A DNA stretch of 64,000 bases from JBAYIE01 sp965279165 (GTDB lineage: Bacteria > Bacteroidota > Bacteroidia > UKL13-3): contig OZ257140.1 of assembly GCA_965279165.1 (NCBI GenBank), positions 372,001 through 436,000 on the forward strand, in the 5' to 3' direction. Positions 1 through 9,806 of the stretch are shown in pieces (position 1 is the stretch's first letter; every line of letters begins with the position of its first letter). The notes beneath the pieces were generated by a model. That model made no database searches. It worked only from the letters and a program-made list of their open reading frames with translations, and had not been told where the DNA came from. Position numbers and translations under genes: made by a program.

Positions 1-673
1 TTTTTAATACCTCTTTCACCGGTTTGTTTTTGTGTTTGCCAAAATTAAACACAACCTGGTCCTTTGTATTTAATACCATACGTCCGGCCAAATCCACGTT
101 TTTATCCATTCCCAGAAACTGGTGTAAGAAATCAACTTCGTTTTTTAATACCGGATACTTCTCCAGTTGGGCCAGGAGAACTTCCAATGTTGCCCTGGTA
201 TCGGCAGCCGCACTGTGTGCATCTACCAACTCTTTGTTGCAATAAAACTTATATGCAGCAGTTAATGTCCGTTGTTCCATCATATGAAAGATGCGTTGTG
301 CATCTACCATTTTTCGGTTATCGGTATCAAATTCAATTTCGGCACGTAAAAACTCTTCCACCAGCATTGGCAAATCAAATTTCGTCGAATTAAATCCCCC
401 AAAATCACAACCCATGAAGGTATCAGCCAGCATCCGAGCCTTGTCTTTAAAAAATGGTGCGTCTTTAATATCCTCCTCATAAATACCATGTATCATCGAC
501 ACTTCGGCTGGAATTGGAATACCGGGATTGAATCGCATGCAATCACTCGTTTCGCTGCCATCGGGTAATAATTTGATATAAGCGAGTTCAACAATTCGAT
601 CAGCAGATATATTGATTCCGGTAGTTTCTAAATCAAAAATTACCAAAGGACGTTTTAAGTTAAAAGCCATCAT
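1..673 (-). CDS. DEDDh-family 3'-5' exonuclease, partial (3' end beyond window)
   Basis: Reading the minus strand from ATG at 673 (a second ATG follows at 670) stays open for 224 codons to the window edge, so the C-terminus is missing. The RNase T/DNA polymerase III epsilon fold is recognisable: Exo I motif FDLETTG near residue 15, Exo II in the GGFNSTKFDLP stretch, and Exo III as HSAAADT. The last visible residues contain FGKHKNKP, a small glycine/lysine-rich motif often appended to this exonuclease in Bacteroidota. It probably trims 3' ends of DNA or RNA in the cytoplasm; the substrate cannot be told from sequence. It starts 5 bases after the DUF423 gene on the same strand, so the two are probably cotranscribed. 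Confidence 0.85.
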   Translation of the reverse strand, partial: MMAFNLKRPLVIFDLETTGINISADRIVELAYIKLLPDGSETSDCMRFNPGIPIPAEVSMIHGIYEEDIKDAPFFKDKARMLADTFMGCDFGGFNSTKFDLPMLVEEFLRAEIEFDTDNRKMVDAQRIFHMMEQRTLTAAYKFYCNKELVDAHSAAADTRATLEVLLAQLEKYPVLKNEVDFLHQFLGMDKNVDLAGRMVLNTKDQVVFNFGKHKNKPVKEVLK

Positions 674-678
674 TAAAA

Positions 679-1146
679 CTAGGATTGGGTGTGGTGTGTA
701 TGTGTCTCAAAATGCGAAGATGTGTGGCGATGTCCGTTTCCATCCGGTACTTTATATCCTTTACTCACTAACCATGACCAGCCAAAAATAAAACCCAATC
801 CACCTAATGGGGTAATGGCTCCAATCCACGAAAAGGCTACTCCTGCCCAAATCTGACTGGTTGAAAGAACATACAATGAACCACTAAAAAGTACAATACC
901 TGCTATAAAAGCACGAAACACTACCACAGCAGTTTTTTCGTGTAATTTTCTCAGAAATGAAGCCATGAACAAAATCCCTAAGGCATGATAAAACTGATAA
1001 CGAACCCCTGTTTCAAATGCTTGCATCATATTAACAGTCACTTGGTCTTTGATATAATGTGCTCCAAATGCGCCCAATATTACCGAGAGACCTGCAAGGG
1101 AAGCTCCGGTTTTAAAAAGTTGTCGTTGCAGTGTATGGTTCGTCAT
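679..1146 (-). CDS. DUF423 (YgdD/TMEM256-like) small membrane protein
   Basis: This 155-residue protein has about four hydrophobic segments. The N-terminal pattern (SLAGLSVILGAFGAH, then FETGVRYQFYHALGIL) is the DUF423 signature, and the GGLGFIFGW stretch lies in the last helix. Function of the family is unknown; it is an inner-membrane protein. An oddity is the hydrophilic tail after residue 135, which has seven histidines in about 20 residues and could bind a metal. The gene lies directly upstream of the exonuclease gene and is divergent from the 907-aa gene. Confidence 0.85.
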   Translation of the reverse strand: MTNHTLQRQLFKTGASLAGLSVILGAFGAHYIKDQVTVNMMQAFETGVRYQFYHALGILFMASFLRKLHEKTAVVVFRAFIAGIVLFSGSLYVLSTSQIWAGVAFSWIGAITPLGGLGFIFGWSWLVSKGYKVPDGNGHRHTSSHFETHTHHTQS

Positions 1147-1199
1147 GTTTTAACAAATATTTGTGAACAAGTTACCATTCAAAGCATATAGCTGCAACT

Positions 1200-1207
1200 T
1201 ATTTTTG
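1200..1207 (+). promoter_or_regulatory. Bacteroidota-type -7 box (TATTTTTG)
   Basis: The octamer matches the TAnnTTTG consensus and lies 17 bases before the ATG of the 907-aa gene, giving a leader of roughly 10 bases. No clear TTTG -33 partner lies at the usual 19-21 base spacing, so this is a weak call. Confidence 0.35.
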
Positions 1208-1224
1208 ATAAATAATATTATTAC

Positions 1225-3948
1225 ATGAGCAGATCGCTGATAATCGGCATAATAAGCACCCTGATTCTGATTTCCATATTGGCTTCGGTATTTTATTACT
1301 CCTATATCAAAGAAAAAGAAAAACCATTATTTGATGCTATACCCAATAATGCGGCACTTGTAATAGAAGTAAAAAACATATCCCTAAACTGGCAAAAGTT
1401 ACAACATTCAGAAATGTGGGAAAGCCTAGCTAACAACGAAGTGGTTCAAACCTTTTCGTCTCAAATTACCCGACTGGATTCTATACTTGCTTTAAATCCT
1501 CTCTTCAATGAAATGATAAGCTCCAAAAAAGTAGCGGTTTCCTTTCATAAAAGTAACCATATCGGTATACTGGTTGTTGCGCAGGCAGTGCAGGATGCCA
1601 ATCTACCAGAAGCCATTCAACAACTTTGTATCCAACAGGATTTGGTGCTTCAGCGTCATAACTTTGAAAAAGTTAAAGTATATGATATCAAATCAAAAAA
1701 CGGTGAATTAATTTGTTCAGTAGCACTTAAAGACCATTTATTAATTTGTTCGACCGATGGCAGTTTGATGGAAGAATCTATTATGAAATTAACCTATAAG
1801 TTGGTTAATCCGGTTCGCCGTTTAGAGAATTTGACAACACTGGCAAGAAATGGTTCTGAGTTCAACCTCTATATTAACTACCATACTTTGCCTGCTTTAC
1901 TTTCCGACTTCCTAAAAACCGAACACACACTTTTGTTTCATTACCTGCAACGGTTTGCCAATTGGAGTATCCTTAATCTTGAATTTCAAAAGGAATATAT
2001 TTCCATGAAAGGGGTAACGGTAACAGACGATTCCTTGTTTCAATACCTCGACTTGTTTAACAACCAAAGTCCGGTTATTTCGAAAATGGATAAGTATATC
2101 CCGTCCAATCTTGCCTATAAAATCCAAATGGGCTTTAGCGATTATCCTGCATTTAAAAACGATTTAACCGAATACCTGCAGCAAATCAATAAATACGAAC
2201 CGTATGTAAAACACAAGGACAGTATTGAAAGTCTATACGATATTGACCTCGATAATTCATTCGAAAATATAATTGGAGAAGAAGTGCTGGTGGGTTCTCT
2301 GGAATCAGGAAGTGAAGATTTAAACAAAAATAGTTTTGCCATGATCCGGTTGCGCGACTTGAATTTTGCTTCCGGATTACTCGAGCAGCTTGCCCGTAAA
2401 GGAAATTTGCGAAACAATTATACCGATACAAACGCGGTAAGTATTGCCAAAAATAAACTTCCTTTTGGAAGTTTTTTGATGTATTATTTTGGAGGTCCAT
2501 TCGAACATATCACTTCTCCTTTTTACACGTTTATCGATGATATTCTTGTTTTAGCAAATGATGAAAATGTGTTAAATAAATTGGTGTCCAATCACCAATC
2601 AAAAAATACTTTATCCGAAAATCCGGCATACCCTTCTTTTGTACAAACTATAGGAGAGTCTTATAATCTAAGTTTATTTATTCAAACGGCCATGGCCATT
2701 CAATTACCATCTGCATTTGTGCATGAAACTTTTTACAGCCAGCTCAACCGTTACGGAAACGACTACAAAAAGTTCGAATTTATACAAGTACAATATGCCT
2801 CTTCTTCTAACAAATCGTTTTATACCCAAATTCATTACAGATACAACAGCAAAAGGGAAGAGGAAACAAAGTTACTGTGGCAAACCAAACTGGATACAGG
2901 AATCGCAATAAAACCCGCAATTGTTCCATTAAGTATAAGCCGACAGAATGGAATACTGGTGCAGGATTACAGCCATTCGCTCTATTTGGTATCAGATCAA
3001 GGAAATATCCTTTGGAAAACCAAATTATCGGGTAAAATAGTGAGCGAATTTTATGTTACCGATCCCGATAAAAACGGTAATTTTCATTATTTGTTCAATA
3101 CAGCCACCCAAACCTATTTACTGGACAACAAAGGCGTAAACCATACCGGTTATCCCGTGCGCTTTCCCGGGAAAACAGATTTTGGTTTACTCTTGATAGA
3201 CATTTTTGGTGATAGTTCGTTTACTTGGTATGTAACCTTAACCAACAACCGAATAGCCGGATATGGTTTAGACGGCCGACCATTGAGAGGTTGGAATCCT
3301 AAAACGCATCCCATAGCATTAACATCCGGTATGCAATACATCGTTTCGGGTACACAGCATTTATTAGGTACCACAGATAAAACAGGATTACTGATTTTAT
3401 TTAATGAAAAAGGGGAAAGGCAAAAAGCCGACTCCATTTATGTAAAACCAGGTAGTGCTGCCTTTATGTATGCTGCTGATACTGCTACCACCGTTGTTTC
3501 AGGAATAGATAGTACGGGCAATTTATTCCGTATGCAATTGCATGCTAATTTACACACCGATGGTTATACACGATACAACAACTACATCAACAAACTTATT
3601 CAGCCGTTGTATTATGCACCAACAAGCGAATTGTATACCCTTGTTTCGGATAGTTTTGGTTATTCTTTGATCCATCCGAATGATGGTGTATTATTTGAAA
3701 AAACAGAGATTGATACCTTATTTATTCCACCATACGCTACAATTACCTACGATGGTAAATTCATGATTGCCCAAATCAATAAAAAACGCAATGAGATAAG
3801 TTGGTTTGATACCAAAGGCTTGTCATACCCTTCGTTTCCACTCAAAGGAAATAGTTATTTTACCGTTGGAATGGTATTAAATAATGGCACAAAAAACCTG
3901 ATAACGAGTGACATGAATAACTACCTGTTACTTTATCGATTGAAATAA
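1225..3948 (+). CDS. Membrane-anchored protein, DUF3352-like N-terminal half with beta-propeller-like C-terminal half
   Basis: The 907-residue product starts with one transmembrane helix (about residues 4-27) and a short charged linker, so most of it should be exported and tethered to the inner membrane. Residues 35-540 resemble the loosely defined DUF3352-type domains of Bacteroidota (opening with DAIPNNAALVIEVKN). From about residue 560 the sequence becomes repetitive short beta-strands with PQQ/WD-like spacing (QDYSHSLYLVSDQGNILWKT is one unit), suggesting a propeller. No catalytic motif is visible. It is followed after 39 bases by a lipoprotein gene and then a DUF5723 gene, so a common envelope role is plausible. 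Function unknown. Confidence 0.7.
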   Translation: MSRSLIIGIISTLILISILASVFYYSYIKEKEKPLFDAIPNNAALVIEVKNISLNWQKLQHSEMWESLANNEVVQTFSSQITRLDSILALNPLFNEMISSKKVAVSFHKSNHIGILVVAQAVQDANLPEAIQQLCIQQDLVLQRHNFEKVKVYDIKSKNGELICSVALKDHLLICSTDGSLMEESIMKLTYKLVNPVRRLENLTTLARNGSEFNLYINYHTLPALLSDFLKTEHTLLFHYLQRFANWSILNLEFQKEYISMKGVTVTDDSLFQYLDLFNNQSPVISKMDKYIPSNLAYKIQMGFSDYPAFKNDLTEYLQQINKYEPYVKHKDSIESLYDIDLDNSFENIIGEEVLVGSLESGSEDLNKNSFAMIRLRDLNFASGLLEQLARKGNLRNNYTDTNAVSIAKNKLPFGSFLMYYFGGPFEHITSPFYTFIDDILVLANDENVLNKLVSNHQSKNTLSENPAYPSFVQTIGESYNLSLFIQTAMAIQLPSAFVHETFYSQLNRYGNDYKKFEFIQVQYASSSNKSFYTQIHYRYNSKREEETKLLWQTKLDTGIAIKPAIVPLSISRQNGILVQDYSHSLYLVSDQGNILWKTKLSGKIVSEFYVTDPDKNGNFHYLFNTATQTYLLDNKGVNHTGYPVRFPGKTDFGLLLIDIFGDSSFTWYVTLTNNRIAGYGLDGRPLRGWNPKTHPIALTSGMQYIVSGTQHLLGTTDKTGLLILFNEKGERQKADSIYVKPGSAAFMYAADTATTVVSGIDSTGNLFRMQLHANLHTDGYTRYNNYINKLIQPLYYAPTSELYTLVSDSFGYSLIHPNDGVLFEKTEIDTLFIPPYATITYDGKFMIAQINKKRNEISWFDTKGLSYPSFPLKGNSYFTVGMVLNNGTKNLITSDMNNYLLLYRLK

Positions 3949-3987
3949 GCAAAATTTAATTATTTTCGTATCAAACACTTATTATTA

Positions 3988-5667
3988 ATGACACGTAATA
4001 ATTTTCGAAGTATACTTGTTTCTGCCGGATTAGTTTTTTCTCTCTCCTCTTGTTTAAAAGAGGCAACGGATGATATTTCTGCCATCACCAACGTGGGTGG
4101 AATTCAATCGGATGTAGGGATTACTCTTCCTTTATTGGATGCACAAATCAGTATTAAAGATATCTACGACAGCACCGGTTCAACCTTTGTAAAAATTGAA
4201 AACGACCAGTCGTTTACCTTTGTTTACAGCAGCAGCAGCGCACTCGAACAAAGAGAATTTATTACCATGGAACCATTGGGAGTAAGCTACGAACTAAATG
4301 TTGATGCAAACACCGCGACTGTTTTTAACGCAGCGGGATCATTCAGTAACTCCATTAGTAATTATGCTGTTTTTCCAACAACCAACGGCGAAAAATTAAA
4401 GCAGATTTTTATTAAACGTGGAAGCTTTAGTTTCAATGTTACTTGCGATATCCTGCACCATACCCGATTAGTATTTGTGTATCCGACCATACATCGATTT
4501 GGTAAACCATTAATGGACACCCTTGATTTGGTTTACGAAGGCACCAATCCAATTGTAGTTAACCGCGAAGTTTCGTTGGATGATTATGTAATCGACCTTA
4601 CCGATAATGGCATTTCCTATAATGTTTTACCTTACTTATTTGAACTATCATTGGATAAAGTACCCGGAAATCCACCGGTTGCAGCAGGCGATGCGGTAAA
4701 AATTGTGCAGTCTTTTGAAATTAATGAAACAAGGGGTATTAATGGATATGTAGGGAAATTTTTACTTCAAAAATTACAAAGTGAAAACCCAATTGATTTG
4801 TTTGAAGACCAAAAAGATATTAGCGTTCAATTGAAAGATCCACGTTTGAAATTTAAAATTTACAGCGGTTTCGGAATTCCAATTACCATGAAAATCAATA
4901 AAATTGCCATGGTTAATAATGACGGAACTGAGTTCCCGATTCAAATCGGCTTCTTAGCAGACACCTTTTCTTTGCCGGCACCAACCACAATTGGTGGCTA
5001 TGCCATTGGTGATTTTGTTATCGATAGGAATAATTCAAACCTCGATCAAATTATTAACAATGCTTTGCAAAATGCACCCAAGGCGGTAAAATACGATGTT
5101 GAAGTTTATTCGAATTACAACAATATTGAAGTAGATAATTTCATGTTCGACACCAGTTCACTTAAGGTAGATGTCGGGATGGAAATACCGCTGGATTTAA
5201 AAGTAGGTAATTTCTCCTACACGGCACAAGATACACTCACTCTACCAAATGACGCAGCGTTTGAGCTCAAGGAGATTAAATTTGCCACCTTGGCAACCAA
5301 TACTTTACCATTGAATATCCGTATTCAGTATTACTTTGGCAGATACAATCCATTGGTGAGCGATTCAACCGAATTTGAAATTGTCGATAGTCTATTTAAT
5401 AATGGATTTGTGCTGTCAAAAGCAACGGTCGATACCAATGGCAATGTCGTCCAATCGCCACCGGTATTAAGTGAAGCGATAATGGATAGAAATAAATTTA
5501 TTTATCTGAGGGATGTGGCTAAGGTTAACAAATCGATGTTTAAACTGAGTTTTGAAACATCCCGAGATGCTTCCAACAACCAACAGTTTGTTAAAGTATA
5601 CAATACCCAGGGTTTGGGATTGAAAATGGGTATTTCAGTTAAAGGTAAACAAAAACAGAAATTTTAA
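3988..5667 (+). CDS. Large hypothetical lipoprotein
   Basis: The 559-residue product has a lipoprotein signal: a short basic N-terminus, a hydrophobic core and the lipobox LSSC with lipidated Cys22. Charged and acidic residues follow directly (LKEATDD), a common pattern in Bacteroidota lipoproteins. The mature part looks all-beta and has no motif I recognise. Its stop codon overlaps the next gene's ATG by one base (TAATG), strong evidence of translational coupling with the DUF5723 protein. I infer an outer-membrane lipoprotein partner of that protein; no function can be assigned. Confidence 0.75.
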   Translation: MTRNNFRSILVSAGLVFSLSSCLKEATDDISAITNVGGIQSDVGITLPLLDAQISIKDIYDSTGSTFVKIENDQSFTFVYSSSSALEQREFITMEPLGVSYELNVDANTATVFNAAGSFSNSISNYAVFPTTNGEKLKQIFIKRGSFSFNVTCDILHHTRLVFVYPTIHRFGKPLMDTLDLVYEGTNPIVVNREVSLDDYVIDLTDNGISYNVLPYLFELSLDKVPGNPPVAAGDAVKIVQSFEINETRGINGYVGKFLLQKLQSENPIDLFEDQKDISVQLKDPRLKFKIYSGFGIPITMKINKIAMVNNDGTEFPIQIGFLADTFSLPAPTTIGGYAIGDFVIDRNNSNLDQIINNALQNAPKAVKYDVEVYSNYNNIEVDNFMFDTSSLKVDVGMEIPLDLKVGNFSYTAQDTLTLPNDAAFELKEIKFATLATNTLPLNIRIQYYFGRYNPLVSDSTEFEIVDSLFNNGFVLSKATVDTNGNVVQSPPVLSEAIMDRNKFIYLRDVAKVNKSMFKLSFETSRDASNNQQFVKVYNTQGLGLKMGISVKGKQKQKF

Positions 5668-7052
5668 TGAGAACAAAAAGCCTACTTTTCAGTGTAATTC
5701 TGCTTTGTTTGTCTACGTTTAAGGCATTCTCGCAGTTCGAAACCACCTTGCCATCTATGAGGGGATTGTACCAGTCTTCTTACATTAATCCTGCATTTAC
5801 CCCTGAATATAAATTCTCGGTTGGATTACCGGTAACCAATAATATCGGTTTGCGATTGAATATGTATGGTATCGATTTAAATACCATTTCATCTAGTATC
5901 GATCCGGATAGCAACTATCTCGACTTAAACGTTTTATACGACAAATTAGATGGTCCAATTGGTTTTAATATTCCTTACCAAGCCGATTTGTTTTATTTCC
6001 GTTTCCCTATCAAGGGATATTATATTGGTATCAATAATACCATGAAAACCGACGCGACTATTTATATCGCTAAGGAATTTATAGGATTTCTTTCTCAAGG
6101 TAACGACTTCTTTATTGGTAAAAACCAGGATTACGAATTGTTAAAAATCAAAACGGATATTTACAATGAAACCGGTTTGAGCTTAAGCAAAGAATACAAA
6201 CGGTTTTCATTCGGTATGCGTGTAAAATACCTAAAAGGTATTGCAAATGTTCAAACCACCGATGTTAAAATGCTTGTAAACACATCGAATACCCTTCCTT
6301 ATTCCCTTACTTTAAGAACCAGTGGAAATATACAAACTGCAGGTTTACCTCTTAATGCGGTGCAAGATTCAATTAATGGCCAACCGATAGATACTGCAGA
6401 TACTAAATTTGATGCTTCAAAATATTTACAAGCGGGAAATGATGGCTGGGGTTTTGATTTTGGACTTACCTATCAGTTCAGCACCCGCTTAAGCGCATGG
6501 GCATCTGTCGTAGATTTTGGTTCTTCCATTACTTGGGATCACCAAACCTATAATTACAAATTAGATGAATCGAACATCGAATTTGGCGGTTTAAATTACG
6601 ACCAAGCAACCGACAATTCTCAAATGACGCAATTGATTGATAGTCTTTCCGCCAAGCTTGGAGATGCATATGTTACTTACGATTCTTATAAAACAGTAAT
6701 TCCAACCAAGTATTATGCAGGTATTGATTTTGATTTAAGTCTTAGAGACCGTATTGGTGGTATGTTTCAAGGATTAGAGTATCTCGGTAAATTCAACACC
6801 GCTTATACGTTTAACTACATGCACCGTTTCTTTAGAAACACCCAGGTTACAAGTAATTTGTCTTTGATAAATAATAAGAACATGGATTTCGGATTTGGTA
6901 CCACTACCAAATTTGGACCAATTCAATTTTTCTTTTACGCCGATAACCTGATGTCTGTGGTAAAGCCATCTACTTCCAGAAATATTTACTTCCGCCTGGG
7001 AATTCAACTGGTTCTTGGTCAAGTGCATAAAACCAAGAAACTTTTCCTTTAA
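5667..7052 (+). CDS. DUF5723-family outer-membrane protein
   Basis: The product has 461 residues with a cleavable signal peptide (about residues 1-23, ending AFSQ). The opening after cleavage, with YQSSYINPAFTPEYKFSVGLP, is typical of DUF5723 and resembles the start of PorP/SprF-type proteins. The rest has alternating aromatic/polar strands and ends in a beta-signal-like stretch (YFRLGIQLVLG), consistent with an outer-membrane barrel. It overlaps the upstream lipoprotein gene by one base. DUF5723 proteins are common in Bacteroidota with type IX secretion, but their role is not established; a membrane complex with the lipoprotein is my inference. Confidence 0.75.
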   Translation: MRTKSLLFSVILLCLSTFKAFSQFETTLPSMRGLYQSSYINPAFTPEYKFSVGLPVTNNIGLRLNMYGIDLNTISSSIDPDSNYLDLNVLYDKLDGPIGFNIPYQADLFYFRFPIKGYYIGINNTMKTDATIYIAKEFIGFLSQGNDFFIGKNQDYELLKIKTDIYNETGLSLSKEYKRFSFGMRVKYLKGIANVQTTDVKMLVNTSNTLPYSLTLRTSGNIQTAGLPLNAVQDSINGQPIDTADTKFDASKYLQAGNDGWGFDFGLTYQFSTRLSAWASVVDFGSSITWDHQTYNYKLDESNIEFGGLNYDQATDNSQMTQLIDSLSAKLGDAYVTYDSYKTVIPTKYYAGIDFDLSLRDRIGGMFQGLEYLGKFNTAYTFNYMHRFFRNTQVTSNLSLINNKNMDFGFGTTTKFGPIQFFFYADNLMSVVKPSTSRNIYFRLGIQLVLGQVHKTKKLFL

Positions 7053-7120
7053 TACTACCCTTTTCTTCATTAATTTTTATCTTCGTTTCCTGCTGCACCG
7101 TCGGCAATTAAAGAAAATGT

Positions 7121-8611
7121 ATGAATAAAATCCTTGTTGCAAACCGAGGCGAAATAGCCATTCGTGTAATGCGTACTGCCAAAGAAATGGGTATTAAAAC
7201 TGTTGCGGTATATAGTGAGGCCGACAGAAATGCAATGCATGTGAGATATGCCGACGAAGCCGTTTGTATTGGTCCACCGCCATCCGCTCAATCCTATTTG
7301 GTAATGGATAAGATTATTGACGCAGCTAAAAAATGTGGCGCGGATGCTATCCATCCGGGATATGGTTTCTTAAGTGAAAATGCTGCATTTGCTGATTTGG
7401 TTACCAAATCCGGAATCTTATTTATTGGTCCAACCGCTGAAAGCATGCGTGTAATGGGAAGTAAACTAGGGGCCAAACAAGCCGTTGAAAAATTTAATGT
7501 ACCAATGGTTCCAGGTACAAAAGAGGCAATTTCTGATATCAATGAAGCCAAGAAAATCGCTTCCAAAATTGGTTTCCCAGTTCTCATTAAGGCGTCGGCA
7601 GGTGGTGGTGGAAAAGGAATGAGGGTTGTTACCAAAATGGAAGAGTTTGAGGAGCAAATTCGATTGGCTCAAAGTGAGGCTACTTCTGCCTTTGGAGATG
7701 GTTCCGTTTTTATCGAAAAATATGTTGGTGCTCCTCGTCATATCGAAATTCAAATCTTAGGTGATACCCATGGAAATATTGTGTATCTGTTCGAAAGAGA
7801 ATGTTCTATCCAACGACGACACCAGAAACTGGTAGAAGAAGCACCCTCTTCCGTACTTACACCCGAATTGAGAAGACAAATGGGTGAAGCTGCTGTGAAT
7901 GTTGCAAAAGCAGCCAACTATATTGGTGCCGGTACTGTCGAATTTTTGGTGGATGAAAACCTGGACTATTATTTTCTGGAAATGAATACCCGTTTACAGG
8001 TTGAACATCCCGTAACCGAACAAATAACCGGCTTGGATTTGGTAAAGGAACAAATTCGAATCGCTCGTGGCGAATCTTTAGGTTATACCCAGAGCGACTT
8101 AAAAATCCATGGTCATGCCTTTGAGTTGAGGGTTTGTGCAGAAGATCCTGCTAATAATTTTTTACCGGATATTGGTAAATTACTTACGTACGCAACTCCT
8201 CAAGGATTAGGAATCAGGGTGGATGATTGTTTTGAAGAAGGTATGGAAATTCCGATTCAATACGACCCAATGATAGCCAAATTGATTACATTCGGCAGTA
8301 ACCGAGAAGAAGCACGATTACGTATGATTAGAGCAATTAAAGATTACCATATAACCGGTATTGCCACTACCCTCTCCTTTGGTAATTTTGTAATGCAACA
8401 CCCCGCTTTTATTTCCGGAAATTTTGATACCAAATTCATCGAAAAACATTTTACTCCGGAACAGATGCTTACCAAAAACCCGGAAGATTATTTGGAAGCA
8501 ATCATTGCCGCTGCAGTTTTTAATGCACAACAAGAATCGAAAACAACAACCGAATCCGTTAAATCGGAAAGCAATTGGCATATAAACAGAAAATCTTACA
8601 CAGGAAAATGA
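7121..8611 (+). CDS. accC: Biotin carboxylase subunit of acetyl-/acyl-CoA carboxylase
   Basis: This ATP-grasp enzyme carboxylates biotin on its carrier protein using ATP and bicarbonate, the first half-reaction of acyl-CoA carboxylase. The N-terminal domain opens with KILVANRGEIAIRVMRTAKE. The glycine-rich ATP loop KASAGGGGKGMR begins near residue 157, the signature ERECSIQRRHQKLVEE near 226, and FLEMNTRLQVEHPVTE near 286-300. The length is 496 residues against about 450 for typical AccC. The extra C-terminal 45 residues are Ser/Thr/Glu-rich and show no biotinyl (MKM) motif. No carrier or transcarboxylase gene is adjacent. The stop overlaps the DUF523 start (ATGA), indicating coupling. Confidence 0.95.
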   Translation: MNKILVANRGEIAIRVMRTAKEMGIKTVAVYSEADRNAMHVRYADEAVCIGPPPSAQSYLVMDKIIDAAKKCGADAIHPGYGFLSENAAFADLVTKSGILFIGPTAESMRVMGSKLGAKQAVEKFNVPMVPGTKEAISDINEAKKIASKIGFPVLIKASAGGGGKGMRVVTKMEEFEEQIRLAQSEATSAFGDGSVFIEKYVGAPRHIEIQILGDTHGNIVYLFERECSIQRRHQKLVEEAPSSVLTPELRRQMGEAAVNVAKAANYIGAGTVEFLVDENLDYYFLEMNTRLQVEHPVTEQITGLDLVKEQIRIARGESLGYTQSDLKIHGHAFELRVCAEDPANNFLPDIGKLLTYATPQGLGIRVDDCFEEGMEIPIQYDPMIAKLITFGSNREEARLRMIRAIKDYHITGIATTLSFGNFVMQHPAFISGNFDTKFIEKHFTPEQMLTKNPEDYLEAIIAAAVFNAQQESKTTTESVKSESNWHINRKSYTGK

Positions 8612-9228
8612 CAGATACCAATTTTCTGCAACAACTGCGTACACCCTCAGCCGATAATCCCTTGCGTATTTTAATGAGTGCTTGTTTAACCGGTACTTTA
8701 TGCGGATATGATGGCACTGCCAATGGTGAATATCCTTCGGCTTTAAAATTATTAACGTATACAACAGCCAAGATATTTACTTTCTGTCCGGAAGAATTTT
8801 CTTTTGGCGCACCCCGCGAAATGTGTGATATACATGGAGGCACCGGAATCGATGTGTTGGAAGGCAGGGCGAAAGTGCTAACCGATTCAAATGTTGATTG
8901 GACGGAAGGCATGGTAAAGGCTTCCGAAAAGATGCTTGAATATGCCAAAGCTAATCAGGTTGAATTATGTGTGATGATGGATATCAGTGCTGCTTGTGGC
9001 AGCCAAGTAATATACGATGGTAACCGATTCGCGAAAGATAAAAAATACCAAATTGGTATGGGTGTAGCCGCAGCACAATTAAGTCGTGCAGGTTTTCAAA
9101 TAATCAGTCAGCGAGATTACGCATCTCTTGAAATACTTTACGCGAAATTAAACCCTTCACATATGGTTGCAGAAAATGTTCGCGATCACCATCAAACGGA
9201 ATGGTATCGACAATATTTCAATAAATAA
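8608..9228 (+). CDS. DUF523 family protein (2-thiouracil desulfurase-like)
   Basis: I take ATG 8608, which overlaps the accC stop as ATGA, rather than an upstream in-frame ATG at 8575 that lies inside accC. The 206-residue product shows the DUF523 pattern near its N-terminus: MSACLTGTLCGYDG with Cys26 and Cys32, then FTFCPEEFSFGAPREMCDIHGG and a later DISAACGSQ. The conserved cysteines are thought to bind an Fe-S cluster in the characterised thiouracil desulfurase relative. The family usually acts on sulfur-containing substrates, but the physiological substrate here is unknown. Confidence 0.85.
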   Translation: MTDTNFLQQLRTPSADNPLRILMSACLTGTLCGYDGTANGEYPSALKLLTYTTAKIFTFCPEEFSFGAPREMCDIHGGTGIDVLEGRAKVLTDSNVDWTEGMVKASEKMLEYAKANQVELCVMMDISAACGSQVIYDGNRFAKDKKYQIGMGVAAAQLSRAGFQIISQRDYASLEILYAKLNPSHMVAENVRDHHQTEWYRQYFNK

Positions 9229-9254
9229 ACCAGGTATATTTAAAACCAATAGTA

Positions 9255-9806
9255 ATGCAGCAAAAGAGAAGTTTTTCTGAGAAATTAAGACATACCATTG
9301 GTGAATATTTGTTGCTATCAGAAATAAAAAAGAAGCAGGTTAAACATACCTTTACGCCACTTGATATTGCTAAAGATATCGGCATCATTTATCATGCTAC
9401 CCACCGCGAAGAAGAGGCTGCTATCCATCATTACGCTAATGAACTAAGAAGCCAAGGCAAAAAAGTGTTCCTAATGGGTTATGTGCATGCCAAAGAATTA
9501 CCCGGTAACAAGAAATTTAGCTTGCAAAGCGAATATTTCTGGAAAGAAAAACTAACCCCTTTCAACTTACCTGAAAAAGGGAAAATCGGAAGATTTCTGG
9601 ACATTGAATTCGACCTTCTATTAAATTTATATACCGAACATCTTTTACCGATGCAAGCCTTATCGGCTTACACAAAATCCAAATACAGGGTTGGACCAAA
9701 GATGAAAAATGGCATTTATTATGTTGATGCGATGATTGATACCGGATCGAATCACCAACTGGATTTTTTAATTGAACAAATTGATTTTTATTTGCGTAAT
9801 ATTTAA
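9255..9806 (+). CDS. DUF6913 family protein
   Basis: This is a 183-residue soluble protein without signal peptide or membrane helix. It matches my recollection of the DUF6913 family found beside dapA in Bacteroidota: an N-terminal basic helix, a central GIIYHATHREEEAAIHHYA stretch, then FDLLLNLY and KSKYRVGPK near the C-terminus. Function is unknown. Its stop codon TAA (9804-9806) is followed after four bases by a GGGATTAGGG tract, one of the stop-abutting tail repeats of this window. dapA follows on the same strand. Confidence 0.75.
   Translation: MQQKRSFSEKLRHTIGEYLLLSEIKKKQVKHTFTPLDIAKDIGIIYHATHREEEAAIHHYANELRSQGKKVFLMGYVHAKELPGNKKFSLQSEYFWKEKLTPFNLPEKGKIGRFLDIEFDLLLNLYTEHLLPMQALSAYTKSKYRVGPKMKNGIYYVDAMIDTGSNHQLDFLIEQIDFYLRNI

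Noticed and set aside
7294..7635. 113-codon antisense frame inside accC
   Set aside because: accC is strongly conserved; the antisense frame is a codon-bias shadow, as are those at 35291-35695, 37166-37756 and 20497-20883.
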